DNA of 64,000 nucleotides from Pictodentalium vernedei (taxonomy: Eukaryota; Mollusca; Scaphopoda; Dentaliida; Dentaliidae), in assembly GCA_031216915.1 (NCBI GenBank), contig CM062296.1, forward strand, positions 60,563,084 to 60,627,083, in the 5' to 3' direction. The position numbers and the translations under genes are program-made. Within the stretch, counting starts at the first letter, position 1; the number at the start of each line of letters is the position of its first letter. The notes below the pieces were generated by a model. It was not told the DNA's origin. It ran no database searches and saw only the letters and a list, made by a program, of their open reading frames with translations. Shown one piece after another: positions 22,926 through 33,215 of the stretch.

Positions 22926-23177
22926 GGGATATTCCTCTATATTCCATGGACATCGAGAAATATCGTTTAGATAATTTGCGATAATTCACAGGCTAGCATT
23001 TAATAAACTAGAGTTCTAGCCTGTGTTGGGGTTATGATACAGCAGCCATAGTAGCTTAAACACGAATAAATATACAACTTGAGTACCATACGTTACCGAC
23101 ATTATATTTGGCGCATTACGTAAATTGCCATTGTCATCAGATATATTTATTCCAAGTGTGTAATTAACCTTTTTACT

Positions 23178-23370
23178 GCCACGCCCACTTTAGCCATATA
23201 TAGAGGACCTCTATGTACATAAATTTATGACATACTTGAAACTCTATCATCTGATTAGTTATTGGAAAGGGCTCTCTGAGCCCTTTCCAACAACTAATCA
23301 GATGGTAGGTTTGACCTGCACATACCAGAACATACAGATTGTCATCATAAAATAGGTGATAGTAGACGAA
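23178..23370. mobile_element. palindromic MITE, 'cacgcccactttagcc' family copy 1
   Basis: A left segment, a central palindrome ('gttattggaaagggctctct' with its inverse, about 23257-23306) and a right segment are all shared with 31817-32095. No coding capacity. Confidence 0.75.
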
Positions 23371-23600
23371 ATCGGGTGACGATAAGCCCCTGTACTGAAT
23401 AAGCCATTTTGCCAGTGATTTGTGGTCTTTTTTATATATTTCGGTGATAAACGGAGCATTTATTATATTACATCTTGTCTCAGAGAGCCCTGCCAAACAA
23501 ACTATAATAGATAAAATGCCCACATTAGGTGTACTGAGACCAAATAGGCCTAGAGACATGGGGTATACATGGGTTGTCGGAGTAATTTTTCTATCAATTA

Positions 23601-23675
23601 CACTCTAAAATCAGTTTGGTTAAAATCAACCCAAATCAACTGGGTTGAGTTAATATGAACTTAATTGGGACCCAT
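23601..23675. mobile_element. CACTCTAAAA MITE, 3'-truncated
   Basis: Shares the first 70 or so bases of the MITE at 2982-3116, including 'aaatcaacccaaatcaactg'. The right end is absent. Confidence 0.75.
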
Positions 23676-24127
23676 TAGACATGTCAAAGACCGATTGAAC
23701 AAACGAAACACTATATCTAACAAGTGATAAGGGCGGAACACATTCGAAAGCACATATACCCAACATCAATAGTTACTTGATTTCACAAGCAAAACCCCAG
23801 GTTTATACATTAATACTGGCAAAGACAACGCATTGTAGAAGGCATGTGTCCATAATAGTTACATCAACAGTTAATTGACCACAGGCCTTAAAATTTGCCC
23901 CCGTTCACGAGAATCAGTTTTGATTCTCGTAGACTCCTGCCGAGAGAATCAATTTCCAGTTCTTAATTTCATAATATCTAGTACAAACAGTCTCATATCA
24001 TATATTTGCTAGAGTTTGACGATTATGGGCAAAGTTCCAATTTATGTGAGTTTATTGTCTTAAGTGAACAGGAAGTAGAACACATGTTCCGACATGCGGG
24101 CTTTTGATGGCCCACGACCGTTATTAT
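23676..24127. other. unassigned
   Basis: No gene. The phrase 'cgagaatcarttttgattct' occurs near 23910 and again near 24392, suggesting the arms of a diffuse inverted repeat. Confidence 0.3.
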
Positions 24128-24212
24128 ACAGAGCTGGCATTGATTGAAGACAAATGCACTATGGCATGCAGTACGCCTTAGTGCATAGCGCCACCGTGCC
24201 CCCAATCGGAAT
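24128..24212 (-). mobile_element. SINE body fragment
   Basis: Contains 'gcattgattgaagacaaatg', 'gcagtacgccttagtgc' and 'gccaccgtgcccccaatcg', the central SINE body on the minus strand. Both ends are missing. Confidence 0.75.
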
Positions 24213-24800
24213 TAACATTGACAGTGGTTTCCATTGAAGTCTTCGCTGCGTGTGGCAGCCAAGACTCCACTATATACACCACATCCAAGTTAAAGTTTTA
24301 CCTTATTATAAGGGAGGTAAAATAAGTAGAACTCCTTAGGCCTTTAAGGTCACTATTAGAATCTATGACGAGAATCAAATAAACATTTTGCGAGAATCAA
24401 AGTTGATTCTCATTGTTTTCCCTGTAAGAATCGTTCTCGCAAATCGATTCTGTTTGTCGTATGAATTTTACGCCCTGAACCACCGCCGCCTTTGCCATGG
24501 TCACTGCTCAGTTCAAATTTTATCATTGTCTAATTTAAATCATTTTGAACTGATCAAGTGCTTTTCGACTTTGGACCAAGATATCTAAATGAGAACAAGC
24601 CTATAATTGGTCCAATACACTGGCTGCTCATCCATCTTCAAATGGAATAATGCGCATGATAACATCCCTTCTACACACTCGTAATTTAGTGTTATTATGC
24701 GAGATCAGCAGTTGGACAGTAAGAGTGCCGAAGTTAAATCACCATCTTGCCCCGCCTTTCATTACCTTTCCGAAGATATCCTAACTTCATGCTCGCATAG

Positions 24801-24939
24801 GTGTTTTGGGGAGTCACCGGTGCTGAAGCCAACTACCTCCCAGTTCTAATAGACCGCCTCACCACGGATGTTGTAACTGGACCTCTATCTCTTATCTATG
24901 ATATCAGGACTGGTTGTGAAGGAGAACACATATTTAGAG
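24801..24939 (+). other. candidate host exon (weak)
   Basis: A 139-nt segment preceded by an AG acceptor ('gctcgcatag') and followed by a consensus-like donor ('gaggtaagc' at 24937). It is open in one frame, with 'EANYLPVLIDRLTTDVV' and 'GPLSLIYDIRTGCEGEH'. Base composition is more balanced than its surroundings, and the phrases do not look like a repeat. I do not recognise a family. It could be chance. Confidence 0.2.
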
Positions 24940-25104
24940 GTAAGCAGCTTTCAAACATTCACCCTGGTGGCCTTCTGTGCGTGAATGTGCTTGATACAAC
25001 GTTGGTCATAAAACCCATCTGTGATGCTGTCTCCCCTTGCTATCAAGAAGGGCGGGATGTTTGTTATTCTCTTAGATTATCACTGGCAATGTTTGCATCC
25101 TGAT

Positions 25105-26133
25105 GGGAGCGCGGTGGCTGTGTAGTGTCCTTGGGTAAGACACTTAATTAATAATTGGGGAAACGGTGGCACTGTGTAATGTGGCGGGTCCAGGACATTT
25201 CCCCCTAGGACATTTTTCCCTAGGACATTTCCCACTAGGACATTATCCCCTAGGGCATTTTCCCCTAGGACATTTTCCCCTAATTATTCATCCCCGGACT
25301 TTTTCCCCTGGACTGATTACTCCTAGATTGTTCACCCAGGACATGTTCCCATCGATTTTTTTTTTAATTTCTCATGGAATAAAATAGAAAAAAAATTGGA
25401 AGAATAAAAATAAAAATGTAATTAAGGTTTCATGTAATAGTTTATTCTTTTTAAAATAGCAAAAACAAGATAATAATATACATGTAGCAAGTAGCACAAA
25501 TAAAACAATGATAAATCAAACAACGATAATACAGTTAAGAATAAATTTACAAGACGATTTAGATGAGAACATCCTTGGTGCATGTCCGTAATATAATTTT
25601 ATGGATTTGCATAGCCCCATGCATGAAGGATGTAAAACCCATAAAATTATATTAGGAGTTGCATCCATATATTATCATTGTGCCCCACCCTTCTCTGTTT
25701 CTTCCACCCCTCTGTGTTTCAAATTCTTTCTTTTTCTTATAATAAAATCTTGAAATTCATTTTTTTTTAATTTGGGGAAAATGTCCACTCTGTTCTTCCT
25801 AACTAGGGGAAAATGTCCACCCTCTCATTTGAAATTAGGAGAAAATGCCCAAGGTGACACGTTTTTAGGGGAAAATGTCCTAAGGGAATATGTCCTATGG
25901 GGAAATGTCCGGAACCCGTACTAAGGCGCACAGCACGTCAATAGAGCATTTGTCATCAATCAAAGCCAACTCTGTTTGTACGGAATTAAAATATTAGGGA
26001 GTATGGCAGTTGCTCAGGGTTGCTGGTTGATTCTCTCCGGGTACTCCGGCTTCCTTCACCCGTAAACTGTCCGACATGAAGTGGCCATGGCTTTCGAATG
26101 TGTCGTTAAACCCCAATAAATGAACAAATAAAT
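25105..26133 (+). mobile_element. tRNA-headed SINE split by a 732-bp insertion
   Basis: The head 'gggagcgcggtggct' and part of the body lie at 25106-25185; the remaining body and tail lie at 25918-26133. The flanks 'tgcatcctgat' (25094-25104) and 'tgcatcttgat' (26134-26144) are an 11-bp duplication with one mismatch. The intervening sequence is a separate element. Confidence 0.85.
25186..25917. mobile_element. 732-bp MITE with GGGTCC ends and subterminal repeats
   Basis: It begins 'gggtccaggacatttcccc' and ends with the near inverse 'ggggaaatgtccggaaccc'. Behind each end is a series of 'taggacattttcccc'-type units: about eight on the left, fewer on the right. The interior is AT-rich, with an internal hairpin ('aatataattttatgg' and its inverse, about 25590-25651). 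A possible 10-bp target duplication ('gtaatgtggc'/'gtactaaggc', 7 of 10) suggests a MULE-like origin. Confidence 0.75.
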
Positions 26134-27413
26134 TGCATCTTGATACATTGACGGGCCCCACAAACCGAAGCCAATCAGTGCCCATTACTATGTCGTTCTC
26201 ATCGAAGCCACCGTGCGTCCTCATATTCATCTACTGATCTGCTTCTGAATCAACACATAAGTCCAATTGGTGTCCGATGGCCTCGTAATGAATTGTTGAT
26301 ACTTTCATCCTAAAAGGAACCCTCTCATTCGCCCATCCACTTTCCTTTCCACCAAACTCAGTTGTTATATACATTGGCTGTGCTCTCATCGGGTTGGGGC
26401 ACACTGAGGCAGTGGTGGAAATGAACAAAATTGACGGATGCAGTTTTAAGCTCCCGTAAATTCAGAGACGGGAGTAAATAGCACCCGTAAAACGTTAGTA
26501 TGTGAATTTTCGAGGGAATACTGTCACCAAACACCAGAAACCTTAACCCTTTGAACTCTAGTGGTATCTTCCATGCCAGTTCAATGGCAACAATTAGAAG
26601 TGTCGATATTCTTTATTTGAGGTAGACCAATCAATATTTTCAACGTGCAGCCCCATGGCTGCACGTTGAAAATATTAATTGCTCTACCCCACACATTTAC
26701 TGAACAGCCATCCTATTTAATGACGTTATGACGTATCTTGTTCTTGGCCAGAAAAGCGGCCAATTGGGTTCAAGGGGCAAAATGTGTAAGGAATTACTGA
26801 ATTATGACAGTAACTTGCCACTGGTTGCAGAGTACTGCTTTCTCAAAACAACACACATTTGTATGCTCTCTCAGTATATTAGTGCTCCACAACATTTTCA
26901 AAGAGTGCAATTTTTATCGACATGAAGTGGCCATGGCTTTCGAATGTGTCGTTAAACCCCAATAAATGAACAAATAAATTGCATCTTGATACATTGACGG
27001 GCCCCACAAACCGAAGCCAATCAGTGCCCATTACTATGTCGTTCTCATCGAAGCCACCGTATCTTCCATGCCAGTTCAATGGCAACAATTAGAAGTGTCG
27101 ATATTCTTTATTTGAGGTAGACCAATCAATATTTTCAACGTGCAGCCCCATGGCTGCACGTTGAAAATATTAATTGCTCTACCCCACACATTTACTGAAC
27201 AGCCATCCTATTTAATGACGTTATGACGTATCTTGTTCTTGGCCAGAAAAGCAGCCAATTGGGTTCAAGGGGCAAAATGTGTAAGGAATTACTGAATTAT
27301 GACAGTAACTTGCCACTGGTTGCAGAGTACTGCTTTCTCAAAACAACACACATTTGTATGCTCTCTCAGTATATTAGTGCTCCACAACATTTTCAAAGAG
27401 TGCAATTTTTATC
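26072..27413. repeat. local tandem duplication with internal deletion
   Basis: Segment A (26072-26214) and segment B (26564-26918) recur directly joined as A' (26918-27060) and B' (27060-27413). The copies are nearly identical; one G/A difference is seen in 'aaaagcggcc'/'aaaagcagcc'. The simplest history is a tandem duplication of about 847 bp followed by loss of about 349 bp (26215-26563) from the second copy. Segment A begins in the SINE tail. Confidence 0.88.
26543..26780. mobile_element. MITE, TTAA/CCCTTTGAAC family
   Basis: Left TTAA-CCCTTTGAACTC; right 'gggttcaagggg' with decayed TTAA. The central palindrome at about 26636-26683 pairs 'caatattttcaacgtgcag' with its inverse. A second copy lacking its left end, produced by the local duplication, lies at 27060-27280. 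Confidence 0.8.
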
Positions 27414-27577
27414 TCCCGTAAAATAGAAATCACGGATGCTGACGGGAGCAATTGCACTCGCACCCGTCTTATTTCCAGTACTGACTGAGGCCTAAAATCT
27501 CTTCAGTCACTACCGATTTCTGCCAATGTGCGAATAAGCAAGCTGCCACTACCCACACTAATGACACTAATACAGTG
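27414..27577. other. unassigned
   Basis: Holds 'ctcccgtaaaa...gacgggag' motifs similar to 26451-26490. No gene. Confidence 0.3.
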
Positions 27578-27585
27578 GCCTGTAT

Positions 27586-28133
27586 TAGGGCTGTCACGAT
27601 TGATCGATTAATCGATTGTTGATCGGTCACGGCGAAATCGATTAGTATTTTTCGTTGTCGAATAATCGGTAAATTATATCCCGTTTTAGACGTTTAATAA
27701 TTAAAAGAAAATATGTTGAAAAACTATTGTTTCTAAAGGTAAAGAGTTAAGAACATCGATGTTAAACCCCAAGAAGCTATTGGAAGCATTTGACTTTCAG
27801 GTACATTCATCAAAGCTTTGATGTTCTGATGTTCTGAACTTTTGAACCGTCAATGTAATAATCAAGACCGGTCGGCAGTTGCGAAGTTCGCAACTGCCGA
27901 CCGGTCTTGATTATTACACTGACGGTTCAAAAGTTCAGAACATCAAAGCTTTGAATGTAACTAAAAGAGGATCGTCTTCGTTGTTTACTTGAGGTAGGTC
28001 AACTGACTTCAACTTCATTTTTATCGACTTCAAAGAGAAGGAGGTGGGAGTCATCTAGGTACGATCAATCGATTATCATCGATTATTTGCGACGATTAAT
28101 CGATTCCTAAATTAAAAAATCGTGACAGGCCTA
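27586..28133. mobile_element. 548-bp hAT-type MITE, perfect 8-bp TSD
   Basis: It starts 'tagggctgtcacgattgat' and ends 'aatcgtgacaggccta', with 'cgattaatcgatt' repeats near each end. The exact duplication gcctgtat lies at 27578-27585 and 28134-28141; 8-bp duplications and such ends are typical of hAT elements. The centre is a very long palindrome (about 27810-27950) around 'ccgaccggtc' arms. Non-autonomous. Confidence 0.92.
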
Positions 28134-28141
28134 GCCTGTAT

Positions 28142-28782
28142 GCTCCTGCAATACAAACTATAGGACAATCATACTCTCGAATCGGAGAGCATATCATTGA
28201 ATTCCATACCAACCTACAAGCTTGTAGGCGTCTGTTCCTCACCCCCCCCCCCCCCCCCCCCCATATTTGTCATTATGATGTCTCAAAGACCTGGATTTTG
28301 TGTTGACTTACCTTACACTGCAATGATTTAGTTCTTGTTCTGAGTGTGGCGTCGAAAAAGAGACAAATTGAAATTGAATTGAGATTGAAATCTTTTATTT
28401 GCAGTACAATTATTGTACAAAAATAACACTAAACTAATATGTGTACGGCGGAAAACAGCATAGATTCGTTGGCTGTCTTCCTGCTATTCCCCATAAAAAA
28501 CAGAGAGAAAAAAGAAAAACGGTCAAGACAGCTGAGTTTCAAGCCATTCAGTGATTCAGTGAACCATTCAATAATGAAATATTCAGATGAGAATGATGAG
28601 AAGTGATAAGATACCAGAATGGAAGGGATATGACAAATCATAATATTTCAGGCGAGACTCATTCAACTGCATGTCATGTGTATCAGGGCTCAAGGAGCTC
28701 TGTCAGGCAAAACATGAACTTGAGTGAGGTTCGAAGGCGAAATATTCAGATCAGGAGATCTGTCAGACAAAACATGCAGTCA
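28142..28782. other. unassigned, with poly-C near 28240-28262
   Basis: No gene. Two short direct repeats ('gctctgtcaggcaaaacatg' at about 28698 and a similar phrase at about 28760) are seen, along with 'gaatgatgag'-type low complexity. Confidence 0.35.
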
Positions 28783-29032
28783 TTAACTGGTTGAGCGCTA
28801 GAAGCCACTATCAGAGCTTTCGCAAAATTGAGGGTACCTGAGTAAAAGCCCTCATTTTCCTTGCTCATGTTTCATATTCAGTCAAATTCAAATAATATTT
28901 TGTTTATATACATTTGTTTTATTGCAAATTATTGGAGAGTGCCTGTGGGCACTCTCCAATAATTTGCAATAAAACAAATGTTGATGAACAAAATTCAGAC
29001 CACCAAAAATGATCTCGCCCTCAACCAGTTAA
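28783..29032. mobile_element. 250-bp TTAA MITE, CTGGTTGAG family
   Basis: TTAA-CTGGTTGAG to CTCAACCAG-TTAA. The central hairpin pairs 'gcaaattattggagagtgcc' with its inverse (about 28924-28972). A second copy at 48416-49537 is interrupted by other elements. The TTAA target suggests a piggyBac-like mobiliser. Confidence 0.88.
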
Positions 29033-29080
29033 ACTATTACTAAACTCCATGAACAGAGTCTGAAATTTATCACTACTGGC

Positions 29081-29652
29081 CAGGCATGTCAATCGGTACC
29101 TGTACCGTTACCACCGATTCCCTCATGCTCAAACCGGTACCGGTACTGAAGATTTTGTTCCGCCGGTACCGGGACAAAATTATTTTATGGGGAAATTCCT
29201 AATTGCACGAGGGTAAACAGGCTGATAAACGTGTATGGCACACTTGCATGACATACTTTTAGCTTATTTGTGAATGAACATATCAAAACACTCTACAGGC
29301 GCATGTTCTGTCTGCACCACGACCTCGTTAAGGCCGACCATTTTGACGTTTCAAACGTCGTATCAAAGACAATGAAAGAGCTGACAGCGAATTCAAAGAA
29401 ATTATTCTGCGGTGACATCAAAGTAATCATAAAACATGATCTTTGATTTCGCCGCAGAATAATTGGCACGATGCCATGTTTGTCTTTCGACCTTGGGGAC
29501 TGGGGTGGTTTGAAAGAGAATTTCTACCATTTGATTGCGATATGCCATCCAATTGCTGATTTGTCCCGTTACTGGTATCGGCTTCGGTGGGACAGGCTCT
29601 GTCCCGTCCCGTTACCGGTTATGTTGGTACCGGCGGGTCTTTGACATGTCTG
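29081..29652. mobile_element. hAT-type MITE with CAGGCATGTCAA ends
   Basis: It begins 'caggcatgtcaatcggtacc' and ends 'ggtctttgacatgtctg'. 'ggtaccggtac' motifs lie inside both ends. An internal hairpin at about 29399-29464 pairs 'aaattattctgcgg' with its inverse. The flanks 'ctactggc' and 'cttctgga' agree at 6 of 8. A relative at 56388-56992 has a perfect 8-bp duplication. Confidence 0.8.
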
Positions 29653-30083
29653 CTTCTGGATTTCATTTTACATTCCCAAAATGCCTGTCTTGTGTGACAA
29701 TAGTGTACACACTTTAGCACACAGCACTTCAATGACTCGTTGAACATATAGAGTATTACTTTCTTCTGCCCCACCTGTTAGGACAAAAATCAATTCTCCT
29801 CCACACATTGCCTTGGGATCCACGGGAGGTTCAGACGTTGATTGTATTGTGGTTCATAAAACGCATCGGGGGATTACTAAACTCCCTGTTACTGCAAACC
29901 ATAGACTCTGATGACTGCCAACACGCCTTCGAATCCCCCCCCCCCCCCCAACACACACACCTTCACACAATGGCCATGAGGTTAAAGATAGTCTAACAAC
30001 ACCGAACCATGATGAAACATATAATATACAATATAAATGACACTTATTTGAAAGTTGAAGATTACGTTACCGTACGTTACTTT
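29653..30083. other. unassigned, with poly-C at about 29936-29949
   Basis: No gene was recognised. An open frame at 29808-29996 crosses the poly-C tract and is not credible. Confidence 0.3.
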
Positions 30084-30276
30084 TTAACCCCTTGAACACG
30101 AAACATCACTTTTCTGACCCAAGAACGCGATATATCCTAAAATAATAAAATAGCTAGTTTCTCAGTGAATTTTGTGTGGTGAACCAATCTTCTTCCCCCA
30201 AATTCGAATTTAAATTCTACCGGTTGATGGCTCTGAACTAGGGATGGAATATACCATCAGGCCCCACTGGGTTAAG
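30084..30276. mobile_element. TTAA MITE related to the CCCTTTGAAC family
   Basis: TTAA-CCCCTTGAACACG to 'gccccactggg-TTAA'. Interior motifs ('gtgaaccaatctt', 'taccatcagg') parallel the 7467-7668 copy. It is more diverged than the others. Confidence 0.6.
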
Positions 30277-30529
30277 GAATGCTAAGGATATTTATATTCC
30301 AAGCATTACCCATATTTTGTTGTTAAAATATAGGTAATACAGGAAAATATACCTCAGGCAAGCAAATGATGAACGATTTACACAAACCTGTAATTGCATT
30401 TCTATTTTGGTAACAAATTATTGGTATCACTGATATTATGGAAATTTATAACCAATGCGGTGAAAGTCAATAAGGCAATATTTCACTCTTACAATCATTT
30501 TCCTACATGTATTAGTCTATAAAATCACT
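30277..30529. other. unassigned AT-rich
   Basis: A small inverted repeat ('agcattacccatattttg' against 'aaaatataggtaat', near 30301-30336) is the only visible structure. Confidence 0.35.
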
Positions 30530-30761
30530 TTAACCCTTTACCTAAACCAGAGAATATCAAAATTTATTATTTTAATTACTATTTTTTTAAATTTAAAAAA
30601 AAATCAACAAAACCATATCATGTGACCCCCTCATTGGAACGAGCTCATCGAGCTCGTTCCAATGAGGGGTCACATGATATGTTTTTTTGAATTTTTTTTT
30701 CAACGTCTCAATTTGCAAATTACGCCGGCGGATGCGGGCGATTCGTTAGGTAAAGGATTAA
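30530..30761. mobile_element. TTAA MITE, CCCTTTAC family (GC-block subfamily)
   Basis: TTAA-CCCTTTACC to GGTAAAGGA-TTAA. The central palindrome at about 30604-30690 uses the 'catatcatgtgacccc' arms and the 'gaacgagctcatcgagctc' core. The right side carries 'cgccggcggatgcgggcg', shared in inverse with 10771-10970. Confidence 0.85.
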
Positions 30762-31209
30762 ACCCAATCCTGTCTCCAGAAAGCAGCTGTGAATTCAACA
30801 TAAACTCAGTTTTCAAAATCCTTGTACAATATTTGTTACTTTCAGCAACCTACAATTGTTAACGTACGTTGACAGAATTTTAATTTTGCCGACATCTATA
30901 ATACACATCCTTACATATTAAGTGTATTTATTATGTCTTTATAATTTGATAATATTTTATGAATAATATTGTATCTTGCTCAACAATCAGCTAAAGTGTA
31001 AAACGGTAACGTACATAAAACAGCCGTCACGGACAAACGCCTCAATGGCCACATGGCAGAAAACGCCATCTGGTAGCCCATTCCATATACTTTATTATTA
31101 AAATAGGGTGGAGAAAATTCCCCCGGGATGATACTGGTCATTGATAGCTCAAATTCTATTATTTGACATTCAGCCAGTTATTTGGTATCGGTTATATCCT
31201 ACCTGCTTC
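30762..31209. other. unassigned
   Basis: No gene was recognised; AT-rich anonymous sequence. Confidence 0.35.
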
Positions 31210-31211
31210 AA

Positions 31212-31270
<59 letters not shown>

Positions 31271-31272
31271 AT
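31210..31272. repeat. (AAAT)n microsatellite
   Basis: About 15 tetranucleotide units immediately upstream of the 5S-headed SINE. No SINE body precedes the tract. Confidence 0.9.
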
Positions 31273-31312
31273 ATGTGTGAATTTGTATTATTCCATCTAT
31301 GGGATTTTAGGA

Positions 31313-31697
31313 GGGGGCGCGGTGGCGTCGCAGTAACCGGTTCTCGTCAGATCACCGAAGTTAAGCAACGTCGAGCGCGGTTAGTAGTTGGATGGGTGAC
31401 CATTTCAGCGACTGATTCGGACTCCCGCGTTGTGTCCTTGGGCAAGGCACTTAACCCCGATTGCCTACATGGGGCACGATGACGCTGTGTACTAAGGCGT
31501 ACTGCACGTCGATGGTGCGCATGTCTTCAACCAATCTAACCCTGCCTGTGCTTCAGTGAGGAGTTACGATGTTGGGGAGCTGGCAGCTGCTCGTCGTTGC
31601 TCGGTGGTTCTCTCCGGGTACTCCGGCTTCCTCCACCCAAAAACTGTGTTGGGTCATGATTAGCCATTGTGCATAGGTATGTGACCTTAAACACCAA

Positions 31698-31728
<31 letters not shown>
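31313..31728 (+). mobile_element. 5S rRNA-headed SINE, perfect 15-bp TSD
   Basis: The head at about 31318-31402 carries the 5S rRNA internal control region: 'cagatcaccgaagttaagca' and 'gttggatgggtgacc'. It then joins 'gcgttgtgtccttgggcaag' and the same body and (AAAT)n tail found in the tRNA-headed SINEs. The duplication tatgggattttagga lies at 31298-31312 and 31729-31743, marking a recent insertion. Confidence 0.94.
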
Positions 31729-31729
<1 letters not shown>

Positions 31730-31816
31730 ATGGGATTTTAGGATGGCAGCTGCAGGAAATGAACTTTCAGTTTTGTAACTGACATTGAATGGTAGAGTTA
31801 TCTTTACCCTTCTACT

Positions 31817-32095
31817 GTCACGCCCACTTTAGCCATATATGGAGGACCTCTATGTACTCCTGTATGAGAGGAAGTTTAATAAAATTTATGACGCCCACTT
31901 TAGCCATATATGGAGGACCTCTATGTACTCCTGTATGAGAGGAAGTTTAATAAAATTTATGACATAGTAGAAACTCTATCATTTGATTATTTGTTGGAAA
32001 GGGCTCTCTGAGCCCTTTCCAACAATTAATCAGATGGTAGGTTTGATCTGCGTATTCCAGAATGTACAGATAGTCATCATAAAATGGGTGACAAT
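31817..32095. mobile_element. palindromic MITE, 'cacgcccactttagcc' family, with tandem duplication
   Basis: Homologous to 23178-23370, with the same 'ttggaaagggctctctgagc' palindrome at about 31990-32030. Here the left segment is duplicated as two near-identical 71-bp units (31821-31891 and 31892-31962). Confidence 0.8.
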
Positions 32096-32176
32096 AGTTG
32101 CTTTAGTGTAAGTGTTAATCAACTAATCCAGTTTCAGGATAACACATTTCGTTCAATTTCGTCTCATTTTCAGAGT

Positions 32177-32537
32177 TTGGTTGTTTATTTCTGTTTAACG
32201 ACACTTGCAATGCGAGGGTCCCATCATGCCGGACAATTTTACGGGTGGGGATGCCTGGATTCCATGAGAGAACCACCGTGCAGGATGCCGCGGTGAGCAA
32301 CTGTCAGACCCTCCAACGTACTAATTCGGTACAAGCAAAGTTAGCATTGGTTGTAGGCTTGTAAACCATCGACGTGTAGTACGCCTTAGTACAAAGCGTA
32401 ACCGTTCCCTCACATGTGCAGTCGGGATTATGTGTCTTGCCCAAGGACACAACGAAGTTACTGCTGGTCAAAATCGAGCTGTCGATCTTTCGGTTTAACA
32501 AACAATGTTCTAACCACTCAGCCACGACGCTCCTCAG
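32177..32537 (-). mobile_element. tRNA-headed SINE, diverged, 9-bp TSD
   Basis: Minus-strand SINE with the head near 32480-32535, body, and tail reduced to a few T-rich bases. The duplication tttcagagt lies at 32168-32176 and 32538-32546. The body is more diverged than in the 15118 copy, so this insertion is older. Confidence 0.85.
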
Positions 32538-32637
32538 TTTCAGAGTGAAATCCATAAAAAAACTGACAAATCTGTCATCTTCGACGAAAATACCTGCCAT
32601 ATGAAATGACATTGCACCCGCTGTTCCTTTTACAATA

Positions 32638-33045
32638 TTTATTTATTTATTTATTTATTTAGTTTTTTATTTATTTATTTATTTACTCATTGAGTTTAAC
32701 GACACTTTCCATAGCCAGTTCACCTCGGGTCAGACAGTTTTACGGGTCTAGGAAGCCGGATTACCAGGAGAGAACCACCGAACAACAGCGAACAACTTTC
32801 AGACTCTCCAATGTAGTAACTCCACTGTTAGTTATCATTGGTAGGAGACAAGTGCACCATCAATGTGCAGTACGCCTTAGTACACAGCCCTGCCGTGCCC
32901 CCATGTGGGCAATCGAGATTAAGTGAATTGCCCGAGGATACACCGAAGTTACCCATGGCGGGAATCGAACCTTGGACCTTTCGGTTTGAAGTCCAATATC
33001 GTAACCACTGAACCCCCCCCCCCCCACCCCCGCGCTCCCTCTTTT
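32638..33045 (-). mobile_element. tRNA-headed SINE with poly-C at the head
   Basis: A long (AAAT)n tail (here TTTA), the body ending with 'gcccccatgtgggcaatcg', and a B-box-like 'gggaatcgaacc'. The head runs into a C homopolymer near 33012-33027. Open frames across it are SINE shadows. Confidence 0.87.
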
Positions 33046-33215
33046 CACACTTACGCTGTAGATCGCGGCTATTGTCGTTGATTTTATTACGATGTTCCGA
33101 CATGTTCTGTGTGCTTATAGTAACACTGCAATGTGATTAATTGCTGGAAAGATCTTAGAGTGCGCTTTCTATCAATCAATGAGATGGTAGAGTTATTTGC
33201 GTGTTATCAATTTGA

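Noticed and set aside
23173..23559. 128-codon minus-strand gene
   Set aside because: It spans a palindromic MITE whose second copy at 31817-32095 does not preserve the frame.
25560..25660. Bacterial-type terminators or riboswitches at the many hairpins
   Set aside because: The hairpins are parts of eukaryotic MITEs with matching copies elsewhere; nothing in the window suggests prokaryotic transcription units.
31318..31402. 5S rRNA gene
   Set aside because: Only the internal promoter part of 5S is present; it is fused to the SINE body rather than followed by the 5S 3' end.
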